A stretch of 64,000 nucleotides of DNA from Hofstenia miamia. Taxonomy: Eukaryota; Xenacoelomorpha; Acoela; Hofsteniidae. Below, in pieces: positions 1 to 11,742 of the stretch. The position numbers were made by a program, and so were the translations under genes. Below the pieces are notes generated by a model. It did not search any database, was not told the origin of the DNA, and saw nothing but the letters and a program-made list of their open reading frames with translations. The stretch is from NCBI GenBank assembly GCA_900660155.1, contig CABFPE010000236.1, forward strand, positions 872,362-936,361, read 5' to 3'. The number at the start of each line of letters is the position of its first letter. The stretch's first letter is position 1.

Positions 1-40
1 ATAGCATAACATCAAGAGAACATATACAATCTAAATATCA

Positions 41-2291
41 ATGAAACAAAGAAAACGCAATAAGAAAAAAGAAACATCTTTAAATGAAATTATTGGAATT
101 GGATCTGATGGCGAATATTTTTCAATCAACAATCCAGAAGATGTTCAGCAATCCAATTCACACACAACTCTCACACAGCAGCTTTCATTACTATCATAAA
201 ATACTAACATTTGTAGCATATGTCTGCATGCTTCTGATTTGTGTAAACGTTCAGGACTTGTCAAACATCATACTGTCAATGGTTCCAGATGTGAAGGTTC
301 AGGGCTACCACCTCGTTCACTTGGAATAACGCCTGTATTTCCCTCACTTTCTGATATTGAAATGTTTTCTATTCCTACCAGAAAGATTGTTCCAATCAGC
401 TGCCGTAATCTCTGGGCTAAAGCTGTGAATCACTCTTTTAGTAAGGTTAAGCGGGAGCCAAGTTTCATTAATCATTGGGTGGAGATTTTTATTTTGGCTG
501 CTTGTGTTCTCCGGTCTGCTCCTCGTGGGGGCTCCAAACACCTGAAATACGAAGAGTCAATTCTCAAGAGCCGCTTAGAGCGTTGGTTGAATGGTGATCA
601 TGCTCAACTTTGGTTCGAAGCAACTGTAAGTTCTGGCAACATTAAAAATAAATCATCTTCTGTTAATTCCAGCCAAAATCTTAAGAGAGCTAGACAGCTT
701 GGTCACGAAAGCAGTTTTCGTAGAGCCATAGCAGCTCTAAGATCTGATGGTCTAAGCTTTGATGAGCAAACATTTCATGCACTAAAGGAGAAGCATCCCA
801 ACACTTCAAAAAATAAAATAGATTATAGTACTGAAGACACAGAGCCATTTGTGATAAACAAAGACATTCTGATTAAATGTGTGAAAAGCTTTCCCAGGGA
901 TTCTGCTGCCGGTGTCTCTAAACTTTATACTTCCCATCTGATTAATGCATTCCAATGCCCAACACCTGAATATGGGGACAAAGCAATTGCATCGGTGCTC
1001 GAAGTAATCAACTGTTTAATATCTGGTAATGCTCCTGATGAAATTGCACCATATCTTTGTGGAGCTAATCTTTTTGCATTGAAGAAAAAGGACGGTGGAA
1101 TTCGCCCAATTGCTGTGGGAGAAGTTCTTCGAAGATTGATTGCCAAATGCTTATGTCAATTGTCAAGGAATAGGGCAGCTGCTCTTTTTTCTCCACTTCA
1201 AGTTGGTGTAGGCATTAAGGGAGGTTGTGAAGCCGTCATCCATGCTTTGAATGGATTGGTGGAAGCTGTTGGATCGAAGACAAATTTAGCATTTCTCCAG
1301 GTAGACATCAAAAATGCATTTAACAGTCTTAATCGTTCAGCAATACTTTCTCAGGTTAAACTTCATTTTCCACAGTTATATCCTTGGGTTTATTTTTGCT
1401 ACTCCCAGCCTTCTCGATTGAAATTTGGATCTAAATTCTTGCTTTCAGCTTGCGGAGTTCAACAAGGTGATCCCTTGGCTCCCCTTTTGTTTGCTTTAGC
1501 TATTCATCCAATCGTTTCTGCTATCAAAGATAAATTTCCTGAATTAGCATGCAACGCATGGTATTTAGATGATGGTTCTCTGGTTGAGGACGTTCCATCT
1601 TTGTGTAAAGTATTTGAGTTTGTGGTATTAGCTATGAAAAAAGTAGGCTTGGAAATTAGTTTAACTAAATGTGAAGTTTGGTCACCTAATCCTAATTGCG
1701 ATTTCAGTGCCTTGCCCAAAACAATCAACAGACGAAAAGATGGTAGTCACTCTCGGAGCTCCTATCTCCAAGTCTCCAAAATTTGTACAAGAGTTCTTCT
1801 CGAAACGTGTTTCTAAGTCCATTCAAATTATGAAAGACATAAAATTACTTGAAGATCCACAGTTAGAATTGCATCTGTTAAGGAGCTGTGCTTCACTACC
1901 TAAGATATCGTTTTGTTTAAGAACTTCTAATCCCGCAACTGTTACTACAGAATTGGAAGAATTTGATTCAGCAGTTCATCAGCCTCTAGAAAGTATAGCA
2001 GGTTCAGCTGTTTATGTGTCACAAAGACTACAAACATCCTTGCCAATTTCTAAATGAGGTCTTGGATTACCACTAGCGTCAACAATTGCTTCTGCAGCGT
2101 TCTTAGGGTCATATGTGGACAATAAAGAACTATGTAATCAGATTGTTCCTATTGATGATTATATTTACTCGGTGCCACATCAGTGTTTGTAAGAACTTTC
2201 TAGCAAAGGAATAGCGTTGACTGAAATGCCTTTACACATGGCCCCAAAAGCACAGAAGTCTATTTGTTCACTTTTACAGCAAGTCAGCCAG
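41..2291 (+). pseudogene. Reverse transcriptase with N-terminal zinc finger (RLE-type LINE), broken
   Basis: The frame opens at ATG 41, meets a TAA at 197-199, then runs open to about 1720. The N-terminal finger has two Cys spaced C-x2-C (CSIC), followed by HH and a further Cys. RT motifs visible in order: LKKKDGGIRPIAVGEVLRR (fingers), LQVDIKNAFNSLNR (motif A), GVQQGDPLAPLLFALA (motif B), and AWYLDDGSLV (motif C, YLDD rather than the usual YADD). Near 1720 the reading shifts by one frame and continues through the connector to 2291, with TGA at 2055-2057 and TAA near 2189. The first of these stops is also present in the second connector copy at 3105-3532. RT type is secure; clade assignment is less so. 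Confidence 0.8.
1863..2291 (+). repeat. Direct repeat copy A (retrotransposon connector)
   Basis: About 428 bp that recur at 3105-3532 with roughly 4-5% differences by eye. Both copies share the same in-frame TGA, but only this copy has the TAA in the frame ending in CL. It stops exactly at the single N at 2292. The shared nonsense codon suggests that the two are alleles or duplicates of one already dead insertion. Confidence 0.85.
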
Positions 2292-2292
2292 N
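2292..2292. other. Single-N assembly joint
   Basis: A lone ambiguous base follows directly after repeat copy A and precedes CR1-like sequence that is in another frame and of another family. Most likely a scaffold joint. Confidence 0.7.
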
Positions 2293-3104
2293 TTCAAATA
2301 AAACAGGTTGAGTCTTTTAAGTACCTCGGAATAATTTTTGACATACATCTAAATTTTGAAGAGCAACTAAATCATGTTATTAGAAAAATGGCCATATCGA
2401 TTAAAGCAATTAACTTAATTTCTCAAAAACTTCCAACTAAAGCAAAAATTCAATTAATATATGCTCTAATATTAAGTCAATTTAACTATGCCAATGTACT
2501 CTACACAGATATAAACCAACAATTTCTCAGGAAATTCCAAGTGCAACTAAATTGGGCTATTAAAGTAGCAGTAAATAATCATAGCTTTAATAAGAATAAT
2601 GAATATAGAAAAATTTCAAAATTATTTTTACATCCGCAATGTTACATTCATATAAATGTCTTAACGACGTTCTTCAAAATAGTTAACAATACTTTCCCAT
2701 ACTACAAAAATGACTTTCTTGCTGCAAAATTAGTCAATAAACAAAATAAAAGAACATACATAATTCAACGTATTAGGTATAAGAAACGAATAATGAAAAA
2801 TTCATTTCTAAACACAGCTATAAATATGTGGAATGAATTACCAAAATATATTAAACAAATAAGCACTTAAATATACAAAAACTGAAATGGCGAGGTTATA
2901 AATTTTATAATCCTGATTACTCTATTAATAGAAACTAGCAATCGCCATAGCCCAAGTTAACCACTTTTTATTTGTAAATAGTCATTGTTTTCTTTTTTTT
3001 TGTTTAATTTTGTATTACTTTCTTGACGCTTTCAGAATTTGTTATCAGTATTTCTATTTATTGTTAAAACAATTTCTGAATATAGATTTTTCTTCTTCTT
3101 CTTC
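2293..3104 (+). mobile_element. CR1-like LINE 3' end with RT C-terminus and (TTC)n tail
   Basis: Open from 2293 to the stop at 2868-2870. It encodes the post-RT region of a CR1/jockey-like polyprotein: FKYLGIIFD, a Q-rich helical region, LILSQFNYANVLY, and the C-terminal SFLNTAINMWNELPKYI block. The same signatures occur in the intact ORF2 at 51526-54840. A 3'UTR follows and ends in a short TTC tandem at about 3090-3104. The 3'UTR is repeated in inverse orientation at 59121-59320, which confirms the family's 3' end. The 5' part is missing at the N joint. Confidence 0.8.
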
Positions 3105-3532
3105 TTAGAATTGCATTTGTTAAGAAGCTGTGCTTCACTACCTAAGATATCGTTTTGTTTAAGAACTTCTAATCCGCAACTGTTACTACAGAATTGGAAG
3201 AATTTGATTCAGCAGTTCATCAGTCACTAGAAAGTATAGCAGGTTCAGCTGTTTCTGTGTCACAAAGATTACAAGCATCCTTGCCAATTTCTAAATGAGG
3301 TCTTGAATTACCACTAGCGTCAACAATTGCTTCTGCAGCGTTCTTAGGGTCGTATGTGGACAATAAAGAAGTATGTAATCAGATTGTTCCTATTGATGAT
3401 TATATTTACTCTGTGCCACATCAGTGTTTGCAAGAACTTTTTAGCAAAGGAATAGCGGTAACTGAAATGCCTTTACACATGGCCCCAAAAGCACAGAAGT
3501 CTATTTGTTCACTTTTACAGCAAGTCAGCTAG
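3105..3532 (+). repeat. Direct repeat copy B (retrotransposon connector)
   Basis: Second copy of 1863-2291. It abuts the TTC tail of the CR1-like fragment on the left and continues without interruption into the endonuclease part of the RLE element on the right, so this copy belongs to the same element as 3533-4310. Confidence 0.85.
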
Positions 3533-4310
3533 AATATTTGTTTATCCTCCAGTTGTCTCCTCGCGATAAAGCAAGACTTCTCTCTTGTTCCATACCAGGA
3601 AGTGGGGATTGGTTGGCTACCATTCCCTTGAAAGCACTTGGTCTTTCTTTCGCACCTGCAGAATTCCGAACTTTGCTTTGTTATCGGCTTGGCATCCCCT
3701 TAATTAATGATAAAAAAAATGTCCAAAATGCTTTAAGCCTTTGGATTTATTCGGTGATCATACCATGTCCTGCGCGGTTGATGGTGAAAGAATTGCGCGC
3801 CATGATCGACTCAGGGACGCTATTTTTTCAACTGCTTCGAAATGTGCTTTGTCTCCTGTGCTTGAAAAGTCTAACCTCACTGAGTCTCGTGCTCGTCCTG
3901 GGGACATCTTTTTGCCATGCTGGTCTTCTGGGCGACCAGCCGCTCTAGACGTGACTGTAATTAGTTCACTGCAGCCTTTGATTGTTTCTCTTGCTGGTAC
4001 TAATGCTGGTCATGCTCTGGAAGTTTCACACAACCGAAAGCTCACTAAATATGCAGAATCATGTTCAGCAGCTGCTATATCCTTCATACCACTATCAGTG
4101 GAAGCTTTAGGGAGGATGGTCACCAATTGCTATCAAAGTATTCTCCAAGATGTCTTTTATGTCTTCTGCCAGAAGTGCCTCTTGCGATCTGAATACGATT
4201 TCTACATATTTTTTCCAGCAATTGTCAGTAATTTTACAGCGGGGAAATGCTACACTTCTTTTATCAAGATATGGTGTTTAGAGTTCAAGCAATTCTTGTC
4301 TAATCTGTGA
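3505..4310 (+). pseudogene. C-terminal CCHC knuckle and restriction-like endonuclease of the RLE element
   Basis: The first part (to about 3715) holds the conserved segment GSGDWLATIPLKALGLSFAP and the R-LG-P motif that precede the zinc knuckle in R2-like proteins. A frameshift at an A8 run (3712-3719) moves the reading to the frame starting at TGT 3720, which gives a C-x2-C-x10-H-x3-C knuckle (CPKC...GDH...C). Next come RHDRLRD, a GDIF motif and, about ten residues later, ALDVTVIS, matching the PD-(D/E)xK-like nuclease core. K and Y residues follow in the expected helix (NRKLTKYAESC). The frame closes at 4310. Enzyme type is well supported; one frameshift makes it non-functional as read. Confidence 0.75.
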
Positions 4311-4546
4311 CATCTGGAACACAAACTCAACCATTATACAAGTTTTTCAATCAATCACCCAAAAAATAATCACTGTAATGTTAATTTTATGTGTATTGAT
4401 TTTCGTTCTTTTAAAAAAACAATTTTATATTTGGTGATTCTTAAATCTATTTTTGTAATGTTAATTTTGTAAAATGTGCTTTATTGTATCTTTATATTGT
4501 AGATTTAAAAATACTAAATATCAATAATTGTTTTTATAAATAATCA

Positions 4547-4668
4547 TAATGTATAGGGTACAAGTAGTGTTCCTATTTTTCTTCGTAGCTGACACACTTG
4601 TTCTTCTTTTTAGTATTTTTTGTAAGCAATATGCATTCTATAACTAATTGCAATTTCATGCAATATGC
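4547..4668 (+). repeat. 3'UTR segment, inverted copy at 7069-7187
   Basis: About 120 bp downstream of the endonuclease frame. Its reverse complement recurs at 7069-7187 with only a few differences. The partner also lies downstream of an RT fragment of the same family read on the minus strand, so this is shared 3'UTR of two oppositely oriented copies, not the TIR of a DNA transposon. Confidence 0.75.
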
Positions 4669-4829
4669 CGATGACAACTGCATATAAAATTGAATTGTAA
4701 CAAATTTTCAAAATATTTTTGTATTTATATTTTAAATATTAATAAAGCTAAAACATAATTTTGTATTTTAATGCCCAATAAAAGAATTATGATGTTTCTG
4801 CAATGATTTTGAATATAAATAATATGTTG

Positions 4830-5640
4830 TCCCTGTTGTAGACACTTTCGAATATCTCGGAGTAACTGTTCTCCCAAAGTTAAAATTTAACTCTCACATC
4901 AATTTAAAAGCTAGAAAATTAGTTATAGGTACAAAAAGTATGACACTAGTAGTTAGGCAATAACCACTGGGTGCGATAATTAAATTCTTCAATTTTTTAA
5001 TTATGAGTCACGTTAATTTCGCAAAAATTTATTTACTGATCTAAGCGATATGCTTCATAAAAAACTTAATATTGAATTAAAATTGGTATTAAATATCTCA
5101 GTGAAAATATCTTCGAAAACTAAGCATTGCATTTCAAGGTCAATTCTTTTTCCAAAACAACTCGTCATTTTGAATACCCTCCTGCCATTCTTCAAGCTAA
5201 TACAGAACCTGCCAACTTATAATACGAATAAAATATCGGGATTTTGCTCATAAACATAATTCAAGCTCAAAACTTTACATCTGTTAAGAAAGAGATAAAC
5301 GTTTTAAAGAAATCTTTCATTAATGTCACCCTTCGAACCTGGAATTCGCTATCTAAAGAAAATAAGAACATTGAAACATTAAAATTATTTAAAAAGTATT
5401 TAAAAATCTTCCTTAATCAAAAATATATATCTGGTAAATCATGGCTAGGATACATATTTTATAATATGAATATACTATAACTTGGTATTAAAATAGTACT
5501 ACAGAAATTTATCCGTGGTCTGGATTTTTTTTGTAATTTGTGATTTGCTTATATGTGTTTTGTGAATTTAATGACGTTATTCTGATAAACTTTCAGTTTT
5601 TTAATTGTAAACTTTTACTGAATAAAGATTCTATTGCCTT
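4830..5640 (+). pseudogene. CR1-like LINE RT C-terminal fragment
   Basis: Multiple frames and stops, but the order matches the C-terminus of the intact ORF2 at 51.5 kb: DTFEYLGVTVLPKL, then MSHVNFAKIY, a run matching the helical region, and finally the terminal block KYISGKSWLGYIFYNMN, close to the intact copy's KFILGKSWLGFKFYNKD. A short untranslated part with an AATAAAG-type signal follows at about 5622. Clearly a relic, 5'-truncated. Confidence 0.7.
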
Positions 5641-6042
5641 ATTTCATTTTAAAATTGGAGCCAAGAAGGTTTGCACAATTCGCAATTGTAGGCAACTTAA
5701 ATTATTCAACTGATGGAAATTGTAACCTCATAATTCAGGTGTGAAGCATTTTGTTTTTACACTTTATACATTCAATTATTCAAAACAAGTGATAGACACC
5801 TTAAAAAATCCAAATACTAGTCTACTTAGTTATTCATTGCGTATTCAATGCGTATTCTTAGAATTTTGTATAAATAATTTCACAAGATATTATATTCTTC
5901 AATATTAAGAAAATTTTGCTGCTTAAATCAATTTTAAAATTGATGCACGATTTTTCAACAATGTTCCTTCTAAAACTAATTTTGTGATTTTTCTTAATTC
6001 CTTCATATACACTTTCATTTGATATCGTTAATGATCACATCC
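5641..6042. other. AT-rich spacer, nothing recognised
   Basis: No open frame of note and no repeat recognised by eye. Confidence 0.5.
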
Positions 6043-6350
6043 GCCCAGTAAACATAGACCTGTCGTAACGACGTCGCTGAACGATATAATAACGGCACTA
6101 AAACGACATTACAAAACAACGTCTTTTCACAATAAAACGACAAACTATCAATAAAAATGCAGTTTTTAAAAAATGTGTCTTCAAATTTTCATAATACTAT
6201 AATTATTCCTATTTTGAAATATTTTTTGCTAGACGGAATTATACACCGCCACTAATCCGCACAATAAACGCCACTCAAACAATTCAACGCCTATTAAACG
6301 CCAATACACCACAAAACGACGTCGTTACAACAGTTCTATGTCTACTGGGC
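6043..6350. mobile_element. MITE-like element with 34-bp terminal inverted repeats
   Basis: Left end GCCCAGTAAACATAGACC and right end GGTCTATG-like ...CTATGTCTACTGGGC are inverted repeats over about 34 bp with about four mismatches, including a shared CGTAACGACGTCG. The interior is rich in degenerate AACGAC/AACGCC units. No target duplication is evident beside the TIRs. An inverted GATCACATC/GATGTGATC pair lies just outside (near 6033 and 6372), so the true borders may be further out. No coding capacity. Superfamily not assignable. Confidence 0.65.
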
Positions 6351-7068
6351 AAAATTACAAAAAGCAAATAAGATGTGATCTTTAATTGCAAGCAATTGCT
6401 TAAAGAGATAATACGTAAGGCAGCGTTATTAAAGTTATAGTTATTTTCATAGTATTGTCCAGAAATTGCTCTATAATATAATGCATAGAAGAATCAATGC
6501 TGAAGGTTAGAAGAACATAACATATTGTAGATGAAACAAGAACATTACGGTGATTACTGTGTATGGTATACCTCATAATGGACATCGAATCGAATAGTTT
6601 CTGATTTTTGGAAAAATTGACTGAGACATTCAAAATACTATAAATCTTTAAATAATTATAAAGAGACTGCAATTTCTTTGAAGATATAAAAAATGTTTCG
6701 AATTGGACTTTTTTTGGTAAGCTCGCACAAGTAAATGTGAGCTTTGATTATATTATATTCTTTGCAATATATTTCATCTTATTTCTCCAAAACTGGTTTG
6801 TATCTCGTTCGTATACTAAAAACTTTTATTTTCAGTTGTCACTTTGAGAAAAATATTTTGAGTTATGATCTTTAGTATTCCCAAAATTAGTTCGTCTTTT
6901 TATGCGTTACGATTCGATGAGCAGAACTATAAATAACAAGGTTTATGTGTAATTTTGTAGAATATGCATTTAAAATTTCATTTTTCTATTTACAATTCCG
7001 TGAATTATTTAATGAAACATTAACAGTCCTGAGAAAGTAGCAAAGTCAGAAATTTTATTAAGGCGACG
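6351..7068. other. AT-rich spacer, nothing recognised
   Basis: Short chance frames only. No transposon or host motif seen. Confidence 0.45.
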
Positions 7069-7848
7069 CATGAAATTGCAATTAGTTATAGAATGCATAT
7101 TGTTTACAAAAATACTGAAAAGAAGAGAACAAGTGTGTCAGCTACGAAGAAAAATAGGAACACTACTTGTACCCAATACATTATGACGATTTGAATTTAG
7201 TAAGAATGTCTAGCTCTTTAAATAAATTATTTTTGTAAAATTGAAGACCATGCTCCTGATGGCAAAACTGTGAAACGCATAAATTCCAGGAAGTCTATCT
7301 TTTGCCTGGTTCAACATAAAATCTCGTCTTTAACTATTGAAGGCGGCTTCAAAATCTATCTGAAGAATACCTGAAGAAGATAAATCAAAAAAAATTTCCA
7401 TGAAATTCTAGAAGCATGTATTATTGCTCCCGTCTTAATCCTAACACCTACCTGATGAAGAGCTAGGAATTCTAAACCATCATCTTGAGGTAAGCCGACA
7501 AAAAATTTATCCACATCGATTGCCCTTAACCCGCCAGATCTCTTAGTCAATGCAGTAAGACAAGCAGTGCAACTAAGAGGTGCTAAAAAGTCAGGAGGAC
7601 CTTTGCGAACAAGCATGTCAATCATGAGAATTATTTTTTAAACTAGACCGTGATTGTTCAGCAACTTTACAGTTAATAACATTAATAAAATGTTCAGAAT
7701 ACATTTTAGTTGGACCTGATGAAGTGCCAGATGGGAATAATGTTAAAGCTTTAACCCTCTTCTGCATGAGTTTTCTAGTCAAGTAAAAAAAATATTTAAA
7801 TGCTGATTTTAGATGCTCAAGCAAACATCTAAAAATTTGGAAACTCAT
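7069..7848 (-). pseudogene. Second RLE-type LINE relic (RT fragment plus 3'UTR), antisense
   Basis: Minus-strand frames at 7356-7848 match the RT of the element at 41-2291: LFPSGTSSGPTKMYSEHFIN aligns with its SFPRDSAAGVSKLYTSHLIN, and the stretch PPDFLAPLSCTACLTALTKR, then GGLRAIDV and HQVGVRI, aligns with its APDEIAPYLCGANLFALKKK, GGIRPIAV and LQVGVGI. The catalytic part is deleted. Downstream (7187-7069) it runs into the family 3'UTR. A decayed, internally deleted copy. Confidence 0.7.
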
Positions 7849-9860
7849 TATACTAATATTGTACTTGGAACTATGTTTTTGAATTTGTTGCTATATGGCA
7901 ACATCATGCAAATTTAAGTATTTCGTTTGAAAATAAAGTATAGATTATAACATTTGGTTAATTGTAAAAAAGTACATTTCCTGTAAAATTGCAGAGAAGG
8001 AATTAACACCAGTATGAAGTTTTTTTCTTTAGTTAGGTACAAAAATTTTCACACGTACAATGTTTCACCTTCACAATTCCTTAGCAGCGAAGTAAACGTC
8101 ATCTTAACTTTTTAGGGGTCGTTTCTGTCAAATGTACTGTTTCATGAGTTCAAAATGATTTAGCAGGAATATCTGCTGCAGGTGAAATTCTGAAAATGAA
8201 GAGGTCGACCTTGTTTCCTATCAAAGTCATAAGTCCACTCAGTGATGAATCTACGGGGTATTTCGGGGGGTAGTTCCCCCTGGGGAAAAATAATAATTCC
8301 CCGGAACATCAGCATGACCTAATATACAATGAGGCAGGTAGAGCTAATATGGGACTAGAATACATCTAGTAAAACACTTAGAAGTAATGCCATGCCCAAT
8401 TTTTTTGTAATGCTCTAACACATTTGGCCAATTTCCTGACTGTAAACACTAATAGCCGCGTTTTGCTCTAGAAAGTTGTCCAGTTCAGCATTTGTTTCGG
8501 GTTTCAAATAAAGTACATATGAATGAAATAACTCCCAGTGCTCCAATTGGTGAAATATATTGTTCTTGGAAATCTCTTAAAAAAAGGTGGATATATTAGT
8601 TTATTGGTCTTCAAAAACATCAATGATCTGTGTCAGATCATCAAAGTTACTACGGAGGTAAACAAAACGTACTGGAACCAAGTGCTCCTCTGTAAAAATA
8701 CTAATTTTGCAAATACAAATAAATTTGTTTAGAAGCGGATGTACTCCAAGAACTAATGGATAAACTGATCGCATTAGTTTCCTCACATACCCAAATTTGG
8801 TATAGCAATTACAATTAAAGAAATGTTTTGATAAGGATCCTAAAATGGGCATACAATGGGTTGAATCAATAATGATTTAAATGCGCTGGTGCAGACTTGA
8901 ATCCAAGAGTTTCTGCCCATGTCCATCTCTGGTTTCATCTGTGGAAATAGTCATAATAATGAAAAGATCAATGATTAATTCATATCATTTGAACAGAATG
9001 GAAATTGTTTGATCTGCAATTCTGTGGCTCATAGTTCATATATTTTCCTTAGTGGTAAGCTACAATATGGCTTGCTTTTATCATTAATTTGAAAGAAAAA
9101 AAATGCGCTAGATTAAAAGATTAAAAATTTCTCGCGAGCAGATGTGAATACGTACTATGCCAAAAAATATTTTAGAAAACCCGTGCTGTGCCGTGTTTAA
9201 AACGTCTTATACCTTGCAACCAAAACTACGTGGCCTAATTGAGCTGCAGTCACTTAGTTGAAACCAGTACCCCCGGAATTTTAATCCTGGATTAAACTCT
9301 GAGCCCACTTCACACAAATGGATTTATTATGCTTCAAATCACCAAGAAGTACAATATCTGTGCCTCCATCCTGCCATAGAGGTGTGAAATCAAATTGAAA
9401 ATCCTACGAAATAATTTTAAGATGTAATTGCAAAGGCCGTCATTTTGTATAGTGTTGCCAAATGGCAACAAAACTATTTTAGCGAATTACAAAAGTGTGG
9501 GGTGCTATATAAAAGTTGTTAATATGCAATAAATTTAGAAACAAGCTTATTCATCCTCATGATAGCTATAGTTGAATATCTAATTCAGCGGTAATTACTG
9601 AATCAGTGAGAAATTTTTTTAGAAATACAGCTTCTGCTGTTGCAGAATGTATTCCTAGCAACATTTCTTATATTTTAGGAATCGTAAAAATTTTTCTCGT
9701 CACAACAGAATTGTCAAAATTTGCCAACATGTAAATTTCATCAACAACATTCATAGCAATGCTCAATATGCGTTTTCACCATTCATATAGGTGTAGAATT
9801 ATCGCGAAACCGTACTTTACGTTGATATAAATGTGAGCTCATGTACTTAGCGCTCATGTA
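7849..9860. other. Gene-free region with a small G/C-rich hairpin
   Basis: No convincing coding sequence. At about 8256-8306 a G-run followed by C-runs (TTCGGGGGGTAGTTCCCCC, then CTGGGG...CCCC) could fold. It stands out from the AT-rich surroundings and may be a remnant of a GC-rich MITE end. Minus-strand frames at 8601-8852 show no family I recognise. Confidence 0.35.
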
Positions 9861-9861
9861 T

Positions 9862-9946
9862 ATATCTACATTTACATCTACATCTACATATATATTTACA
9901 TATACACCTACATCTACATCTACATCTATATCTATATGCAGTATAT
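9862..9946 (+). repeat. Degenerate hexanucleotide microsatellite (TACATC-type)
   Basis: Imperfect tandem of ACATCT/ATATCT units ending near 9940. Confidence 0.75.
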
Positions 9947-11742
9947 ATCAATAATTGTTTCTAAGCACAAAATATTATGCGAATATTTACTTTGCAAATG
10001 CAAAAAGTATTTCTGATGAAAATCTTAGAATTTAATAAGAAATATTACGCCACCTAGTATCATGTAACATTATTAAAATTTGCTTAAGCTCTAAATAAAA
10101 GCAACTTCTATTTTATATTTCTATGAATTATAGATCGACAGCATATTGAATGATGCCATAGTCTATTCATCCAAAAATATCTGCAACACGTTTTTTATTA
10201 TTGCTACATGAGACTTATTTAATTTAAAAAATGCCTGAAAACGACCTTCCTTAGAAAGTGAAAATAAACTGGTAAAATTTGAATCTAAATTCTTCCAATT
10301 GCATACAAATCAAGAGAGTTAATCAATTTCATTTAGTATTATATTAGGTTTATTGGCAAAATAATGCATAATATGATGTAATCAGCTTAAAAAATATACA
10401 AGTTATATTTCCAAATATAACATCATGATGATATTTTTGTCCATTTGCTGAGATTCCAATATATCTTTTCTTACTGCAAGTACCAATTTCATTCAGTTCT
10501 TCTGGGGCTTTCTATAGCATGGAACCAATCATGGTTGGAACACGTCAGTAAAAACTCTCGAACTCGAATCGCTGCCTTCCATGTAACAGCTGGTCGAGTA
10601 AACAAATAGAAAAGTTGCAAGATCCCAATTACTACAAAATCATATGAAATATGGTGATAAAACTGTGGAAAGGTGGTTTTCTGCTTATATTTGGATCTCA
10701 CCCTGTTTCTGCGGCAAAAATTTTTGCAAGTGGGAAAACGGTTTTTAAAAATACTTTTTTAAATTGTAGGTTGACGAAGCATCCAGACCCGACTCTAACC
10801 AATCTGCCGGTCAAACCGACCCGTTTCCATACATGGAGCAAATGATAAAAAATTTACATTTATTAAATTCACAACTATTCACAGCCTCAATTTACTTGAC
10901 AAACAGAAAAAATCTTTCCAATAAAATCTTTGGGATGATTTTTTCCCAAAATTAATAACGCTTTGAAAATCCCAGCAAATCCTGTTAAGAACTTGGCAAT
11001 TATTTAAAACATTCGTCTAGTTGAAGCGTATGATATTTACTATACAGCTTTACTGCAAACGTCCATGTCGTATTATGCTAGTAGGCAATTATTCCACGCA
11101 GTTTGAACAAATGTAGGTCAAATATTGCGCATATTTGAATTTTATATCTAAATAATCGACTATGCAAGGATCTACCAAAAGATACATAACAGAGTTCTGA
11201 CAACTAATTGAAGCAGTTTATGAGGAGTTCATTACAAATTAAGAGGATACTTTTGGCTATTAATAAGTGTAATTTTGAAAAGAAATTAGTTAAATTAGTT
11301 CGCTGAAGCATTTAATCGTTCGCAATTTTCTAAATGACACCGAAAACTTTTTTAAAAGAAAATTAAATATATTCATAAGTTTACGCAACGTTGATGTCAT
11401 TCGATTTTGAATCCTGGGCCCTTCCTAAACCAGGATATTCGAAATTCAACAAAGCAATTTCGAGCACAGTGCACACATCATCAAAAGTTGAATATTTTTT
11501 AATACAGGGCTGTCTTCATTATCTGTCTATTCTCATAACATAACAGCGATACCTATGCCTACACAATAGAATTGGGGCATAGTGTATAGATGAATTGTAC
11601 CATGACAAAACTTATGTAAACTGTTAATGATAATACTTTATTAGAATAGTCCTCAGCTATAGATTCTCTAATATAAACAAAATTTAAACACTAGGACGAA
11701 TTTTTACTTAAAGCCTTGAAAATTTGATCGTAAGTAATGAAT
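9947..11742. other. AT-rich region, nothing recognised
   Basis: Short frames at 10489-10845 show no motif. A CCGACC-containing patch at 10780-10830 resembles the GC-rich patch at 43070-43155 but no TIR could be found. Confidence 0.4.

Larger units (their letters stand above)
41..4668 (+). mobile_element. Decayed RLE-type (R2/NeSL/Hero-like) non-LTR retrotransposon, interrupted
   Basis: The pieces read in order on one strand: an ATG at 41 with a basic N-terminus, a zinc-finger-like Cys/His cluster near 212-300, an RT domain to about 1726, a connector to 2291, then (after an inserted CR1-like tail and a second copy of the connector) a CCHC knuckle and restriction-like endonuclease ending at 4310. 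There is no apurinic endonuclease at the N-terminus. This domain order is that of site-specific or semi-specific non-LTR elements of the R2/NeSL/Hero type (family knowledge). The 3' limit near 4668 is inferred because homology to the antisense copy at 7069-7187 stops there. Stops and frameshifts make the element inactive. Confidence 0.75.

Noticed and set aside
4547-7187. Giant TIR of a 2.6-kb DNA transposon
   Set aside because: The inverted arms are the shared 3'UTR of two oppositely oriented RLE-type LINE copies, each next to its own coding remnant.
8601-8852. 83-codon minus frame as a transposase fragment
   Set aside because: I looked for hAT, P-element and Tc1 motifs and found none.
9862-9946. 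Short regular repeats as a CRISPR-like array
   Set aside because: It is a degenerate hexanucleotide microsatellite with no unique spacers, in a eukaryotic genome.
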